In this document: positions 32,268 to 42,615 of the stretch, in pieces
How the letters are laid out: the number at the start of each line of letters is the position of its first letter
Numbering within the stretch: the stretch's first letter is position 1
Assembly: GCA_021186555.1 (NCBI GenBank)
Contig: JAJKFL010000042.1
Span: forward strand, 47,109,480-47,173,479
Reading direction: 5' to 3'
Length of the DNA stretch: 64,000 bases
Origin: Reticulitermes speratus
Taxonomy: Eukaryota > Arthropoda > Insecta > Blattodea > Rhinotermitidae
Notes under the pieces: generated by a model
What the model saw: only the letters and a program-made list of their open reading frames with translations
The model's database searches: none
What the model was told of the DNA's origin: nothing
Position numbers and translations under genes: made by a program

Positions 32268-32460
32268 ATGAAGGCGTAGAGGGGGAGTAGAGGTATCGCT
32301 GCAGCTATTTTCAACCAATTAAATAGGATGCTGCAAGGGCTCCATAGCCCGTCTGAAATTTTAGGAGAAGATGAAAAATCTCTTGCCCTTATCGGGATTC
32401 AAACCCCGTACTGTCCATCAGTAGCCTGGTCTCTGTACCGACTGCGCTACGCCGTTCCCG
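32268..32460 (-). mobile_element. SINE C, degraded
   Basis: Reverse copy: GACATGAAGGCGTAGAGGGG, CTTATCGGGATTCAAACCCC and the head CTGTACCGACTGCGCTACG. Confidence 0.75.
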
Positions 32461-32922
32461 TTTGCCCTGCTTTACTGACGGGATGTATGACTACTTTTAT
32501 TGAGGCTTTGTTTGTCGGTATGTTGGCGACACCTGATTGTTCAGTTGAGTTAGAATCACGGAGTGCAGGTTGTAAACATAGGTACGCCGTGTATGCGAGA
32601 TGTTTCTGAGTGAACAGTTACAAACTTGCGGTGTAAGAGTCTTGAAATTTTGTGTAACACATTTCATGTAATACAACATCTGTACTGACGTAATCAGTTA
32701 TTCACAAAAATATAATAATAATAATAATACTAGCATTAGGTAAGCAGAAATAGTACTGTATGAAATAAGAATTAGGCTATATGATTTCTGCTCTGGACAG
32801 TTTGACTCTTCCATTATTCTTCTTGGAAATTTACATCCATTACTTAGATTTTGGTGTTGTTTTTTCTATGTAGGGGTCCGTGTTTCTTATTTGCGGTTAG
32901 GTAAATGTAATAAAATTGTTCC
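32461..32922. other. No feature recognised
   Basis: AT-rich with a short (AAT)n at about 32711-32728. Confidence 0.5.
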
Positions 32923-33013
32923 TTGAGAATTAATGGGTTTTTGGACGTTGTCCATCGTCCGGAAGTCTAAAATAACTCGATAACACTACGTTTCGGAAGA
33001 TGGATTTGCTTCC

Positions 33014-33063
<50 letters not shown>

Positions 33064-33412
33064 GGCCCCGCAGCTGATGCTACGGACGCACCGCAGCCTT
33101 AAGGCTTCTTGTGCAACCCTGTGATGAAGATAAGCAATTTTTTACCAAGTTTTACAAGTAATGGAGCACCAGTGGAATGACATTGACAGGGGAAAACCGA
33201 CAACTCGGAGAAAAACTCGTCCCAGTGCCACTTTGTCCACTACAAATCTCACATGGACTTGACCTGGGATCGAACCCGGGCCTCCGTGGTGAGAGGCCGG
33301 CGACTAACCGCCTGAGCCATGGCACGGCCTTGCTTCCGAAACGTAGTGTTATCGAGTTATTATAGTTTTTCCAAGACGATGTACAAAGTCCAAAAACCCA
33401 TTAGTTCTCAAT
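32923..33412. mobile_element. Foldback (half-core) interrupted by SINE A
   Basis: Outer arms TGAGAATTAATGGGTTTTTG and CAAAAACCCATTAGTTCTCA; inner arms ATAACACTACGTTTCGGAAG and CTTCCGAAACGTAGTGTTAT. With the SINE removed the arms meet across a short loop; GAAA and stem III remain but CTGANGA is absent. Confidence 0.85.
33016..33329 (-). mobile_element. SINE A, full length, nested in foldback
   Basis: Poly-T (about 40 bases), the 3' block GCTACGGACGCACCGCAGCC, the body with GTGCCACTTTGTCCAC, and the head GGGATCGAACCCGGGCC to GAGCCATGGCACGGCC. Perfect target duplication TTGCTTCCGA (33006-33015 and 33330-33339). Confidence 0.95.
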
Positions 33413-33809
33413 GTTACGTACCGTCGGCAGAACCTTTTGGGATTGATTCAAATTGTTCCTGCTTCCCGAGACACTTCCAGATTTACTCTTCTCGACTTAC
33501 CCTACGACGCAGAGCGGTATGAGGACATTTGTTACAACACAGCACGTGGACCGCGTGTTTGTCACGATGATGTAAAGTTCAGTTTACTTTGCCCTTGTGA
33601 TTTCTTGACCGTTAGCCCGAATTTAGATTTGCTTTGTGCTGAAATTTCGTCACACAGCGCTGAAGGTCCGTGAGTGTCTTGTACACAATAACATGTAACT
33701 TGCGAGGTCAAAGTCTTCAGCTGCTTGAGTAAAGTGTGTCTCTGTGATGTCATCATATATATGCCTACAATTGCAGGCCTTTAGAAGAGCGTCTCTGAAA
33801 TATTCAGTG
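33413..33809. other. No feature recognised
   Basis: Leads into the satellite at 33810. No gene seen. Confidence 0.45.
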
Positions 33810-34530
33810 ACGCACTTCTTTGTCTCAGAGTGAAACTTCGCATTCACTTTGGTCTGACAGTGAAACTTCACATGTCCCTTGGTCTCAGAGTGAAACGTCA
33901 CCTAAATTTTGGTCTTAGAATGAAACTTCACGTGCCCATTTGTCTTAGAATGAAAATTCACCTTCCTCATGGTCTCAGAATGAAACTTCATATTCACGTT
34001 GATCTGACAGTGAAACTTGACATGTCCCTTGGTCTCAGAGTGAAACTTCACCTAAATTTTGGTCTTGGAGTGGAACTTCACGTGCCCATTTGTCTTAGAG
34101 TGAAAATTCACCTTCCTCATGGTCTCAGAATGAAACTTCATATTCACGTTGATCTGACAGTGAAACTTGACGTGTCCCTTGGTCTCAGAGTGAAACTTCA
34201 CCTAAATTTTGGTCTTAGAGTGGAACTTCACGTGCCCATTTGTCTTAGAGTGAAAATTCACCTTCCTCATGGTCTCAGAATGAAACTTCATATTCACGTT
34301 GATCTGACAGTGAAACTTGACGTGTCCCTTGATCTCAGAGCGAAACTTCACCTAAATTTTGGTCTTAGAGTGGAACTTCACATACCCATTGGGTCTCAGA
34401 GTGATAAATTCACCTTCCTTGGTCTCAAAGTGTGAAACTTCATATTCACGTCTTGATTTTGACATGTGAAAACTTGGTTGTCCTTTCACAGAGCGAAATT
34501 CACCTAATTTTTCTTACGAGTGAACTTTAT
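33810..34530. repeat. 30-bp satellite with 150-bp higher-order unit
   Basis: Monomers of 30 bp (GTGAAACTTCAC... TTGGTCTCAGA) in five types repeat in fixed order, giving a 150-bp higher-order unit of which about 3.7 copies are regular (about 33830-34390). Indels decay the right end. Because 30 is a multiple of three, a 201-aa frame (33830-34435) stays open with a 10-residue period (KLHxxxxLRV-like). Confidence 0.93.
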
Positions 34531-35079
34531 TATACCCCAAAAGCTCATAAATAAATTTAAGCACTTTACTTTTTCAGTGTGAACTTTGACGTACACGCTC
34601 CTTAGCACTTGCAACTATGTCAAGCAACGTGTTGTCAGGCATTACAAACAGGACAATATTCAGATACTTTCTTTCTTTCGAGCAAATTTAATTTATACCC
34701 TACACAAAAGACATTACATAAAATAAATTTGTAAAGGCACTTTAGGCTTTTGTGTCAGTGTTTGACACTATAAAATGTACCTCACGCACGCTCGTATGGC
34801 TCTTTTCGTGTGTCTTGTGGGGACATGTGATTGTAGTGGAGAGCCCGAATTCTGTTAAATAGACGTGTGATCGTTTTCCACATCTACTGTAGTCTGCCCA
34901 CAGGTAGGTGTGATGTAAGTATAGACTTTATGTCACCTTGTGTCGCTGTCAGAGGTCCATGGTATTTGCCTCCACATTTAGAGTACTGAAGTCGTTACGA
35001 GAACTTCACCTTCACGCAGCTGGCGATCACTGTCTTATACGTCATGTGAACAAGAGGATGTTGTGACGAAATACTCTGA
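34531..35079. other. No feature recognised
   Basis: No motif or repeat match. Confidence 0.5.
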
Positions 35080-35490
35080 ACCTAAGACTGAAGAAATGGC
35101 ATGAAGAATGAGAAAAATGCATAATGAAGAGCTTCGTGATTTGTAATCGTCACAAATATTAGGGCTGTCAGATCAAGGACAAAGGGCATGATACATATCA
35201 CAAATAGCAGAGGTGAGAAATTCATGAAAATGTTTGGTCAGGAAACTTGGAGATGGGCTAAAACTTGAGAGATATAGCTGTAGATTTGATGACAATATTA
35301 CAGCTAATCTTTATGGGATATGGTTGAAAGATGTGTATTCGATTAATCTGATTCTGGACAGGGACCAGTGTCGGGCTGTTGTGATCACGGTAATGAACCT
35401 TCAGGTTGCATAAAAGGCTGAGACGTTATTGACACGCTGATCATAGAGTAGCTTCACTGGTAGGACTCTACCCCATGGGGCTAACTATCG
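35080..35490 (+). mobile_element. LINE 3' region, heavily diverged
   Basis: AATGAAGAGCTTCGTGATTT (NEELxDL), GATTCTGGACAGGGACCAG, GGGCTGTTGTGATCACGG and GTAATGAACCTTCAGGTTGC align with 31130-31435. Confidence 0.75.
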
Positions 35491-35659
35491 TGCAAACTGC
35501 AGAATGTGCAGTACATTGTACGTGGGATGTTAGGGTTTTGCTGGTGTCAAACCTGAAGCAGAAAATGCATAAAGAGAATCTGTGTGAATGTAGTTTATGA
35601 CGAAGTGTCAAGGACAATTAACTAAAAGGGAAGAGCAGAGCAAACCATGTTGAGTTTTG

Positions 35660-36241
35660 TTTGTAGGCGTCACCTGCTGTCTTCAGGTCTTCCTGTAAGA
35701 TTTTGTAGGCGCCACCTGCTGTCTTCAGGTCTTCATGTAAGATTTGGTAGGCGCCACCTGCTGTCTTTAGGTCTTCCTGTAAGATTTTGTAGGCGCCACC
35801 TGCTGTCTTCAGGTCTTCATGTAAGATTTGTAGGCGCCACCTGCTGTCTTCAGGTCTTCCTGTAAGATTTTTGTAGGCGCCACCTGCTGTCTTCAGTCTT
35901 CCTGTAAGATTTTGTAGGCGCCACCTGCTGTCTTCAGGTCTTCCTGTAAGATTTGTAGGCGCCACCTGCTGTCTTCAGGTCTTCCTGTAAGATTTTGTAG
36001 GCGCCACCTGCTGTCTTCAGGTCTTCCTGTAGATTTTTATAGGCGCCACCTGTCTTCAGATCTTCCTGTAAGATTTTTTAGGCGCCACCTGCTGTCTTCA
36101 GGTCTTCCTGTAAGATTTTGTAGGCGCCACCTGCTGTCTTCATGTCTTCCTGTAAGATTTTGTAGGCGCCACCTGCTGTCTTCAGGTCTTCCTGTAAGAT
36201 TTTGTAGGCGCCACCTGCTGTCTTCATGTCTTCCTGTAAGA
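35660..36241. repeat. 42-bp tandem satellite, about 14 copies
   Basis: Unit TAGGCGCCACCTGCTGTCTT followed by CAGGTCTTCCTGTAAGATTT and TG. CTTCCTG and CTTCATG variants alternate in the first copies. 42 is a multiple of three, so minus-strand frames stay open with a 14-residue period. Confidence 0.97.
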
Positions 36242-36299
36242 TGCATTACAAGACGCTCGATGTGTCTCCGAGCCTGTCTGGACACTGAGAGAGGCTATA

Positions 36300-36378
36300 T
36301 CGGTTTTACCTTACATGGAATTGAACCCCGAATCTCCGGTCGTCCATCCCATAACCTAGTGGCAGTACTGACGTAGCA
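36300..36378 (-). mobile_element. tRNA-like SINE head remnant
   Basis: ATGGAATTGAACCCCGAATC then CATAACCTAGTGGCAGTAC looks like a reverse family C-type head. Confidence 0.4.
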
Positions 36379-36839
36379 ATCTGGACACTTCACTCAGGGA
36401 AGTCCGTCTGTGTTCCGGAAACAGTCCAACACCGTTGGGTAGGTTCACTGACACACACACGGACCGCCTAAGTTTGTCGATGGCCCACGTTCACGATGCA
36501 GTGGTGTGACGTCATCCAGGAAAATTTCGATGTTAGCGAAAGGAGGTCATGTTGCGTAGTAAAGACACATACTCATCTGTCCCCTCCCACTTGTAACGAT
36601 AATTCTCGATTACATGGGATGCTGCAAAGAAATATGCACTTATATGATACAGACGTACTTGTCCTACTTAGCATAGCAACAACTTTTCTGGTTGAGAACG
36701 TCTCATGATTTGCGCACTGCAGAAATCCTGGTGTTGGCGGGCGCAGTATCATATGTATTGTATTCTAAAATCATGTGTGTTTTGACTCAAGTAATAAATC
36801 TTATCTTTATACATAAGTTTTATTGACAATAAATTGCGC
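36379..36839. other. No feature recognised
   Basis: No motif or repeat match. Confidence 0.45.
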
Positions 36840-36960
36840 AACTAATTTCACTTATCATCACGTATAGAAGACTACTCCAACATGTTTCGGCTATTTCTTA
36901 CAGCCATCTTCAGGGTGCGGTGATATACAAAGGATATATATGGAGTTAAAATTTAACTTC
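36840..36960 (-). mobile_element. Single arm of a hammerhead-bearing element
   Basis: TATAGAAGACTACTCCAACA leads into a minus-strand ribozyme core. No opposite arm found nearby. Confidence 0.6.
36884..36917 (-). ncRNA. Hammerhead ribozyme-like motif
   Basis: Minus strand CTGAAGA (36907-36913), T, stem II GGCT/AGCC, GAAACATGTT (36889-36898). Stem I two pairs. Confidence 0.5.
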
Positions 36961-37276
36961 GTCGGCAGCAGATGGTAAAACACTTTGTAAATATATTATT
37001 ACAAATTTTCAATGTGTGGTATTGATAATATATACAGCTAAAATCATGCAGGACTTAAATTCAAATCAGTTGCACAGAAGATGTATAAGTCCTATCTTAT
37101 CTCATTTTGTCCTATCTTATCCTATTTAGGGATATCACAGAACAAATCATCCTAGTAATTTTAGCTTAATGGGAAGTGGGGGGAAAGGTACGCATAGCGT
37201 AATAATTTCGGCGCATTTGCTCGCCTGTATTTAATTATATATCAAGCTCTCCAAGGTCTAACAGAAAACGTGAGTG

Positions 37277-37650
37277 ATATAAAATGTGTTTTATTTTCCT
37301 ACAAAAATTTTCTGTACGATAAATGTGTAGCAAGCTACGCCTCGAGATGCGAGCAGAAACGCACAATTCGCATCTTTTTTCACTCTGACAATTCCGCGTG
37401 AAGGCAGGCAGTGCAGCGTTCGCCGTTATTCCAATTTCCTCTGAGTCAGTGTCCACCCGTTTTAGTTCATTGTGAACATAAAGTTGTAAGTGTCCACCGC
37501 ATGAACGCGAAGAGGGGAATAGTGGTATATCGGAAGATGTGTGTTCTAAAATGTCTTCTATTTTCCTGTAAAACTTTTGCTCCGAAAATTTTTCGCTACG
37601 ATAAATGTATAGCGAGCTACGTCTCGAGATGCGGTCAGAAACGCGTAAAT
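37277..37650. repeat. Two direct repeats of about 95 bp, 270 bp apart
   Basis: 37277-37370 and 37550-37650 share TTTTATTTTCCTACAAAA-like, TACGATAAATGTGTAGC and CTCGAGATGCG blocks. On the minus strand both encode ISRRSxLxIYR-like words in one 188-aa frame (37235-37801). Confidence 0.7.
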
Positions 37651-37850
37651 GATCAGCTTCACGCCCCGGCCGCTTTTTCCCAGGGTACAGAAACTTGGTA
37701 CCTGATGACGAGAAGGCTGAGTGACCCCAGTGTCGGTCTGGAAGTTTTGAAGGAGAGGAAAATCCCTGGAGTCTGCCGGAGTCGAATCCCGCATTGCCCA
37801 TCCCATAACTTAGTCACTATACCCACTGAGCTATCCCGGTTGTCTGCTAG
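37651..37850 (-). mobile_element. SINE C
   Basis: Reverse copy: GATCAGCTTCACGCCCCGGC, GGAGTCGAATCCCGCATTGC, head ending CCACTGAGCTATCCCGG. Its tail end is missing. Confidence 0.85.
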
Positions 37851-38070
37851 TTCAGTGTGTCGCAACTAATACTGTGTGTCTTCTCGCCGTATTTAAATAA
37901 GCTACCGGACGTATTTTCCATCGGCTCGCAGGCACACGTCACATCTGACAAACACATTGTTAGTTGCAAGTCAGAGATTTATAAGTTCAACGAGCCGACG
38001 GGAAGTGACTGGCGACAATTGTTATACAAAATAGTTGCCCCTATATTTCCCTCCACCCCCCTCAATATAA

Positions 38071-38371
38071 GGGCACGATGTGGCGTAGTTGGTTGAGGCA
38101 CTGCGCTACAAGTCGGAAGGTCGCGGGTTAGATTCCCGATGGTGTCATTGGAATTTTTCATTGACATAATCCTTCCGGGCGCACTATGGCCCTGGGATCG
38201 ACTCAGACTCTAACAGAAATGAGTACCATGAATATTTCCTAGGGGGTAAAGGCGGCCGGTGCGTAGGGCTGACAACCTTACCACCTTTATGTGCCGATTG
38301 TCTAGACATCTGGGAGCCTCAACCTCCTAGAACCCTAAGGGTCTGTCCAGGCCTGTAATGGGATTGCTTTA
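38071..38371 (+). mobile_element. SINE B, full length
   Basis: Head GGGCACGATGTGGCGTAG, B box with one change (GGGTTAGATTCCCG), complete body. Perfect 13-bp target duplication CCCCTCAATATAA (38058-38070 and 38372-38384). Confidence 0.97.
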
Positions 38372-38417
38372 CCCCTCAATATAATCTTATATTGCCGACC
38401 CAACTGCCAATCCTTGA

Positions 38418-38582
38418 TATTAGATGTATATGGAGCATTAGTGGAATGGTAATTGATAGGCGACAATCTTAAGTGCTTGGAAATATCCTATGCTGGTTGT
38501 CACTTTGTCCACCACAAATCCCACTTCGACTACTCTGTAATTGAAGCCTGGGACTAACCGACTTGGTATGGCGGTGTGGCCT
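38418..38582 (-). mobile_element. SINE A, degraded
   Basis: GGAGCATTAGTGGAATGG, GTCACTTTGTCCACCACAAA and a diverged head ending GTATGGCGGTGTGGCC. Confidence 0.75.
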
Positions 38583-38641
38583 GCGTAACTTATTTAATTT
38601 TGTTGTAACTACGACTTTTCAGTCAGACTCTGTAAGAACAC

Positions 38642-38675
38642 GACGTTTCGGTGACTGTGTTTGTCTTCAGTTAAA
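38642..38675 (-). ncRNA. Hammerhead-like motif, weak
   Basis: Minus strand CTGAAGA (38664-38670), a poor stem II, GAAACGTC (38642-38649). Stem I pairing not clear. Confidence 0.35.
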
Positions 38676-39049
38676 ATATGGTAAAGGGGCCTGCTAAGTT
38701 GGTGCCATCAGAGGACACAGATATTCATCAGTGGGGCAGTGCAGCTGTTTCATTAAATGTCAGAACGACAGTTAAGGTGTTTAAATGGCCAATGCCACCT
38801 GCACTGTCTGTGTGCATAATTGAGGCTTCCTGGCAATTGTGTACTTCAGCATGACTCTCATGTTAAGTTCCGAGCTGTTTGTTGAAAGCTGCTGCATTCT
38901 TTGCACACATCTTGCCGAGACGTTGACCCTGTGTTTGAACTTTGGGATTGGAAGCAATTAACAGATTCACACATGGAAGTGTGGAGAAGGTGTTTGTGTT
39001 TGACATTACATTGAAACTGTCGTGACTGTAAATGGTTTTAATATTTTTA
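38676..39049. other. No feature recognised
   Basis: No motif or repeat match. Confidence 0.45.
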
Positions 39050-39420
39050 GGCGCGATAGCAAAATTGCGAAAAAAAAGCGACTGTTACCTCCGTCTTGTC
39101 TGTCTGTCCGTCCGTTCGCATGGAACAACTCGGCTCCCTCTTGATGGATTTTCGTGAAATTTTATATTTGAATTTTTTTTCGAAAATCTGTCGAGAAAAT
39201 ACAAGTTTCATTAAATTCTGACAACAATAACGGTACTTTACATGAATACCTATGTATATTTATGATAATATCTCGCTGAATTCTTCTTATAATGACAAAT
39301 GTTTCAGACAGACGTTGTAGAGAAAATCAAAACACACATTTTATGTTCAATAACTTTTTTCCGAAAATCGCGCCGTTTATGAGATAATGTGGAAAAATAC
39401 GGTAGAGCCGGACAGGCCAC
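39050..39420 (+). repeat. TCTGTCTG-containing repeat family
   Basis: CTTGTCTGTCTGTCCGTCCG then GCATGGAACAACTCGGCTCC resembles 9370-9560 (GCATGAAACAACTTGGCT). Class unknown. Confidence 0.45.
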
Positions 39421-39832
39421 AGATGACAATATAATACGGCGCAGCGCTTTGCATGCTGGATAACTAAGGCTACAGACACACACTCATAATATGTAATACT
39501 TATTGCTTTTCCACTACAACAATAGTTACGCGAACGCGTCTCAATATTGCGTTATACGTACATGGCGTGTCTTGTTAAGTTTAGATTCAAATAGTATTAA
39601 CGTCCCGCAAGTGACAACGTGTAATGTGGCAGAAATTTACAGGTGCTCTGAAAAAATGTACTAGCTTTAGCTTTCGAAACGTCAGCAAGTTTCCAGAATC
39701 TTCATAGAAGGACTAATTCGTCGAATGCTACCATTTTGTTCATAGGCCTTTTTCTCCTATGTACCCTACAGCCTAAATACTATATATATATATGTGTGTG
39801 TGTGTATGATCTTATTGCGCAAGATTGCGGCA
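39421..39832. other. Mostly unassigned
   Basis: TTTCGAAACGTCAGCAAG at about 39676 may be an old ribozyme remnant; a TA/TG microsatellite lies at 39781-39806. Confidence 0.4.
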
Positions 39833-40076
39833 TCCGACATAGCAGAGTCGGTATAGCGACTAGGATACGGGCTGGGCGGTCCGGGGTTCGGTAGCCGGTA
39901 GAGGAAAATATTTCTCTGTTCTTCAAAAACGTCCAGACTGGATTTGGGGCCCACCCAGCATTGTATTCAATGGGCACCGAGGTTCTTTTCCGCGGTAAAG
40001 CGGTCCGGGGCGTGATGTTGACCACTCACCTCCATGTAGCACCGAAGTTAAGAATGAGTGGAGCTATACCTCTCTC
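39833..40076 (+). mobile_element. SINE C
   Basis: Head GCAGAGTCGGTATAGCGACT, GGGCGGTCCGGGGTTCGGTA, then GGGGCCCACCCAGCATTG and the AGCTATACCTCT end. Diverged from the others. Confidence 0.85.
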
Positions 40077-40449
40077 TGTATATGGTCAATTTCCATCTTA
40101 TTCCGTCAGATTCCACGTTCATCCCGGATTTGCCTCTGCGACTTGTTGATCGAAGTGAATTCAACTTTCTTCAGGGTTCATTTCGCTTGTCAGTAGCGCA
40201 GCACGCAGTGTTCATTCCAGGAATTACGCTGTGGCGGGCCTCTCGGGTTGGATGCAGTCAGATAACGGAAGTTCAACTGAAAGTAATATTTCTTGTTGCT
40301 GCAAGTTAGTTAATAAAAATGACGCGAAGCCAGACGTGCGTTTAATCCTTATGTGATTACGATGACAGGAAGTTGAGCACTGACATTTACGTCTGACTGG
40401 ACGTGTTGAATGAACTAATGATCTAAGTTCATATTTTTTACAGGTTTTC

Positions 40450-40485
<36 letters not shown>

Positions 40486-40631
40486 GAAACGTATATTTTA
40501 TGAACTTGTATTGATGCTTAAGTCTGTGTAAATCACATGTACAAGTTTAGTTTTTACCTCGTAGTAAACACTCAGTGTCATATTACAATGACCGCCCCTA
40601 ATGTTAAAGAATTATTGCTATTTTCTGGAGA
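40077..40631. other. Unassigned with (AAT)n microsatellite at 40451-40483
   Basis: Eleven or so ATA/AAT triplets. Nothing else recognised. Confidence 0.5.
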
Positions 40632-40641
40632 ATCATACAGA

Positions 40642-40935
40642 TCACAGTTGGTTGAGGCACTGTGCTCCAAGCCGGAAGGTAGAGGGTTCGATTCCCGATG
40701 GTGTCACTGGAATTTTTTATTGACATATTCCTTTCGGTCGCACTATGGCCCTGGGGTCGACTCAGTCTCTAACAGAAATGAGTACCAGAAATATTTCCTG
40801 GGTGGTAAAGGCGGCCGATGCGTAGGGCTGACAACATTACCACCTTCATGTGCTGATTGTCTAGAAATCTGGGAGCCTCAACCTACTGGAACACTAAGAG
40901 CCTGTCCAGGTCTGTATTGTGATTGCTTTACCTAT
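40642..40935 (+). mobile_element. SINE B
   Basis: GTTGGTTGAGGCACTGTGC, B box GGGTTCGATTCCCG, body and 3' end. Target duplication ATCATACAGA (40632-40641 and 40936-40945). Confidence 0.94.
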
Positions 40936-40945
40936 ATCATACAGA

Positions 40946-41319
40946 CGACATATACTAATGTATATGTATATGTATATGTATATGTGATCGAAGTAATATT
41001 CTTAAAAGTCTCATATCAAATATTTCTACCAAGTAATTTGCTGTCTTTATATGGAGCCCAACGGGTCATTACCACATTCACAAACGACGTCGAGTTTTGC
41101 TGCGTCACTCTGTATTGTACAGTACCAATAGCGAGTAATTTTATAAGTTGTTACACATTAAGTCACAGTGTATTAAAATCTAAAGATCTTGGCAACATTA
41201 CCAATAACATAAGAAATACACGTCTATAATGCAGGACGCCATCTTCACGGTCAGTACTGCCAAACCAGACTACCAAAATTATATGATACAAGCGTACCAA
41301 CATCGCAATAAATGTTCGT
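40946..41319. other. No gene; short TATATG repeat at 40963-40988
   Basis: The 230-aa frame at 40537-41229 crosses SINE B and is not a gene. Confidence 0.5.
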
Positions 41320-41399
41320 ATATTAAATTAAGTTTCAGACCAACTGATGCACAACTAAAACCACTTTTATTGTAGCTTTATTATAATTGTTAAAATTAT

Positions 41400-41441
41400 A
41401 CCCCTACACGTGTTTCGATCCTAGGATCATCGTCAGGGGGT
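41400..41441 (-). ncRNA. Hammerhead ribozyme-like motif
   Basis: Minus strand CCCC, CTGACGA (41430-41436), T, stem II GATC/GATC, GAAACACGTGTA (41405-41416), GGGG. Confidence 0.6.
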
Positions 41442-41502
41442 TTCTTTGTTGAAAGCTACTGTTACTTCAATCACATGATTTTAAATAAAAAAACAAAAAA
41501 AA

Positions 41503-41543
41503 AACCCTGACGTTGATCCTAGGATCGAAACACGTGTAGGGGT
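41503..41543 (+). ncRNA. Broken hammerhead-like motif
   Basis: CTGACGT (41507-41513) instead of CTGACGA: core A9 is T at 41513. GAAACACGTGTA at 41527-41538 is intact. Probably inactive. Confidence 0.5.
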
Positions 41544-41833
41544 ATAATTTTAACAATTATAATAAAGCTACAATAAAAGTGGTTTTAGTTGTGCATCAGT
41601 TGGTCTGAAACTTAATTTAATATGACGAAGATGCACGGTGTCAACAATGTGAAATGTTCGTATAGTAAAGAAGAAATTGAAAATTGAACGTCATTGAAGT
41701 CCGTGTTTAATTTTTGCTCACTCTAACACAAACATATTTTGTGTTTTTCATATTATCTTCATCGTGCATTTTTTAACAACTCACAAATTACACATCAACA
41801 AAATGCACTATATTTTCACTGTTTATTCTTTAA

Positions 41834-41878
41834 CCCCTACATATGTTTCAGCCTTTGCAAGGCCATCTTCAGGGGGCT
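41834..41878 (-). ncRNA. Hammerhead ribozyme-like motif
   Basis: Minus strand CCCC, CTGAAGA (41867-41873), T, stem II GGCCTT/AAGGCT-like, GAAACATATGTA (41838-41849), GGGG. Confidence 0.68.
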
Positions 41879-41944
41879 CGTAATCTATATATAACATAAT
41901 AGCAGACATAAACATTGGATGTAAAGTAAATTATAGATTACGAG

Positions 41945-41988
41945 CCCCCTGAAGATGGCCTTGTAAAGGCTGAAACATATGTAGGGGT
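41945..41988 (+). ncRNA. Hammerhead ribozyme-like motif
   Basis: CCCC, CTGAAGA (41949-41955), T, stem II GGCCTT/AAGGCT, GAAACATATGTA (41972-41983), GGGG. Confidence 0.7.
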
Positions 41989-42084
41989 TAAAGAATAAAA
42001 AAGTGAAAATATGGTGCATTTTGTTGGTTGTAATTTGTGATATTTTGTGTATTCAGTAGAATGCTCTATAAGTCTCGCCCCAAT

Positions 42085-42615
42085 TTTTCGATAAATTTGC
42101 CGAAAAATGGGGGCGAGGCTTTTGAAGATAACAGTTGTATTATGGGCTGAGAGTGTTGGGGTAGAGGGTGCTGACGAATAATTTTGGGATTCAGAGAGAG
42201 AGGACAAGACAGGAGGATGGAGAAAATTTTATTTTGAGATTCACGATTTTTTACTTCTCACCGGATAATGCTTCGGTGATAAATCATGGAGGATAAGATA
42301 GTCGGGGCATGTAGCTCGTGTGGGGGAAAAGAGAAATGCAAACAAAGTTTTGGTGTGGGGAAACACGTAAAGAAAAAGACCGTTGGAACGCCTACGCGTG
42401 AATGCGAGGATAATATTAAAAAGAGTCTTAAAGAACTGGAATGGGATGGAGTGGACAAGATTTGTTATGGGTTTGACAGGAAAAAATGAAGGGATGTTGT
42501 GAACACATTAACGAACCTTTGGGTTCCATAAAATGCTGGAATTTTTTGACTAGCTGAGGATCTGTTAACTTTTCAAGAAGAACTCTTCTCCAAGGAGTTA
42601 AGTAGTTAGTGATTT
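42085..42615 (+). mobile_element. LINE 3' region, diverged
   Basis: TATGGGCTGAGAGTGTTGG, GAGGATAATATTAAAAAGAG (EDNIKKSL), GAACTGGAATGGGATGGAG, GGGATGTTGTGAACACATTA and a tail ending AGTTAAGTAGTTAG. Confidence 0.8.

Larger units (their letters stand above)
41320..41645. mobile_element. Foldback element, one intact and one broken hammerhead-like motif
   Basis: Arms ATATTAAATTAAGTTTCAGA and the mirrored end to 41622, then GAAGATGCACGGTG beyond the palindrome. Sister of the collapsed copy at 11108-11335. Confidence 0.9.
41757..42045. mobile_element. Foldback element with two intact hammerhead-like motifs
   Basis: Arms CACAAATTACACATCAACAA and the mirrored TTGTTGGTTGTAATTTGTG. The left flank carries ATCGTGCAT, the reversed family end. 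Confidence 0.9.

Noticed and set aside
33830-34435. 201-aa open frame with a 10-residue period
   Set aside because: It follows from a 30-bp satellite period divisible by three; no start context, splice sites or known domain.
35618-36285. 115-aa and 82-aa minus-strand frames with NLTGRPEDSRWRLQ-type repeats
   Set aside because: Translations of the 42-bp satellite; the frame changes wherever a unit has an indel.
37235-37801. 188-aa minus-strand frame
   Set aside because: Crosses a reverse SINE C and two direct repeats.
40537-41229. 230-aa open frame
   Set aside because: Runs through SINE B and a TATATG repeat; no conserved motif.
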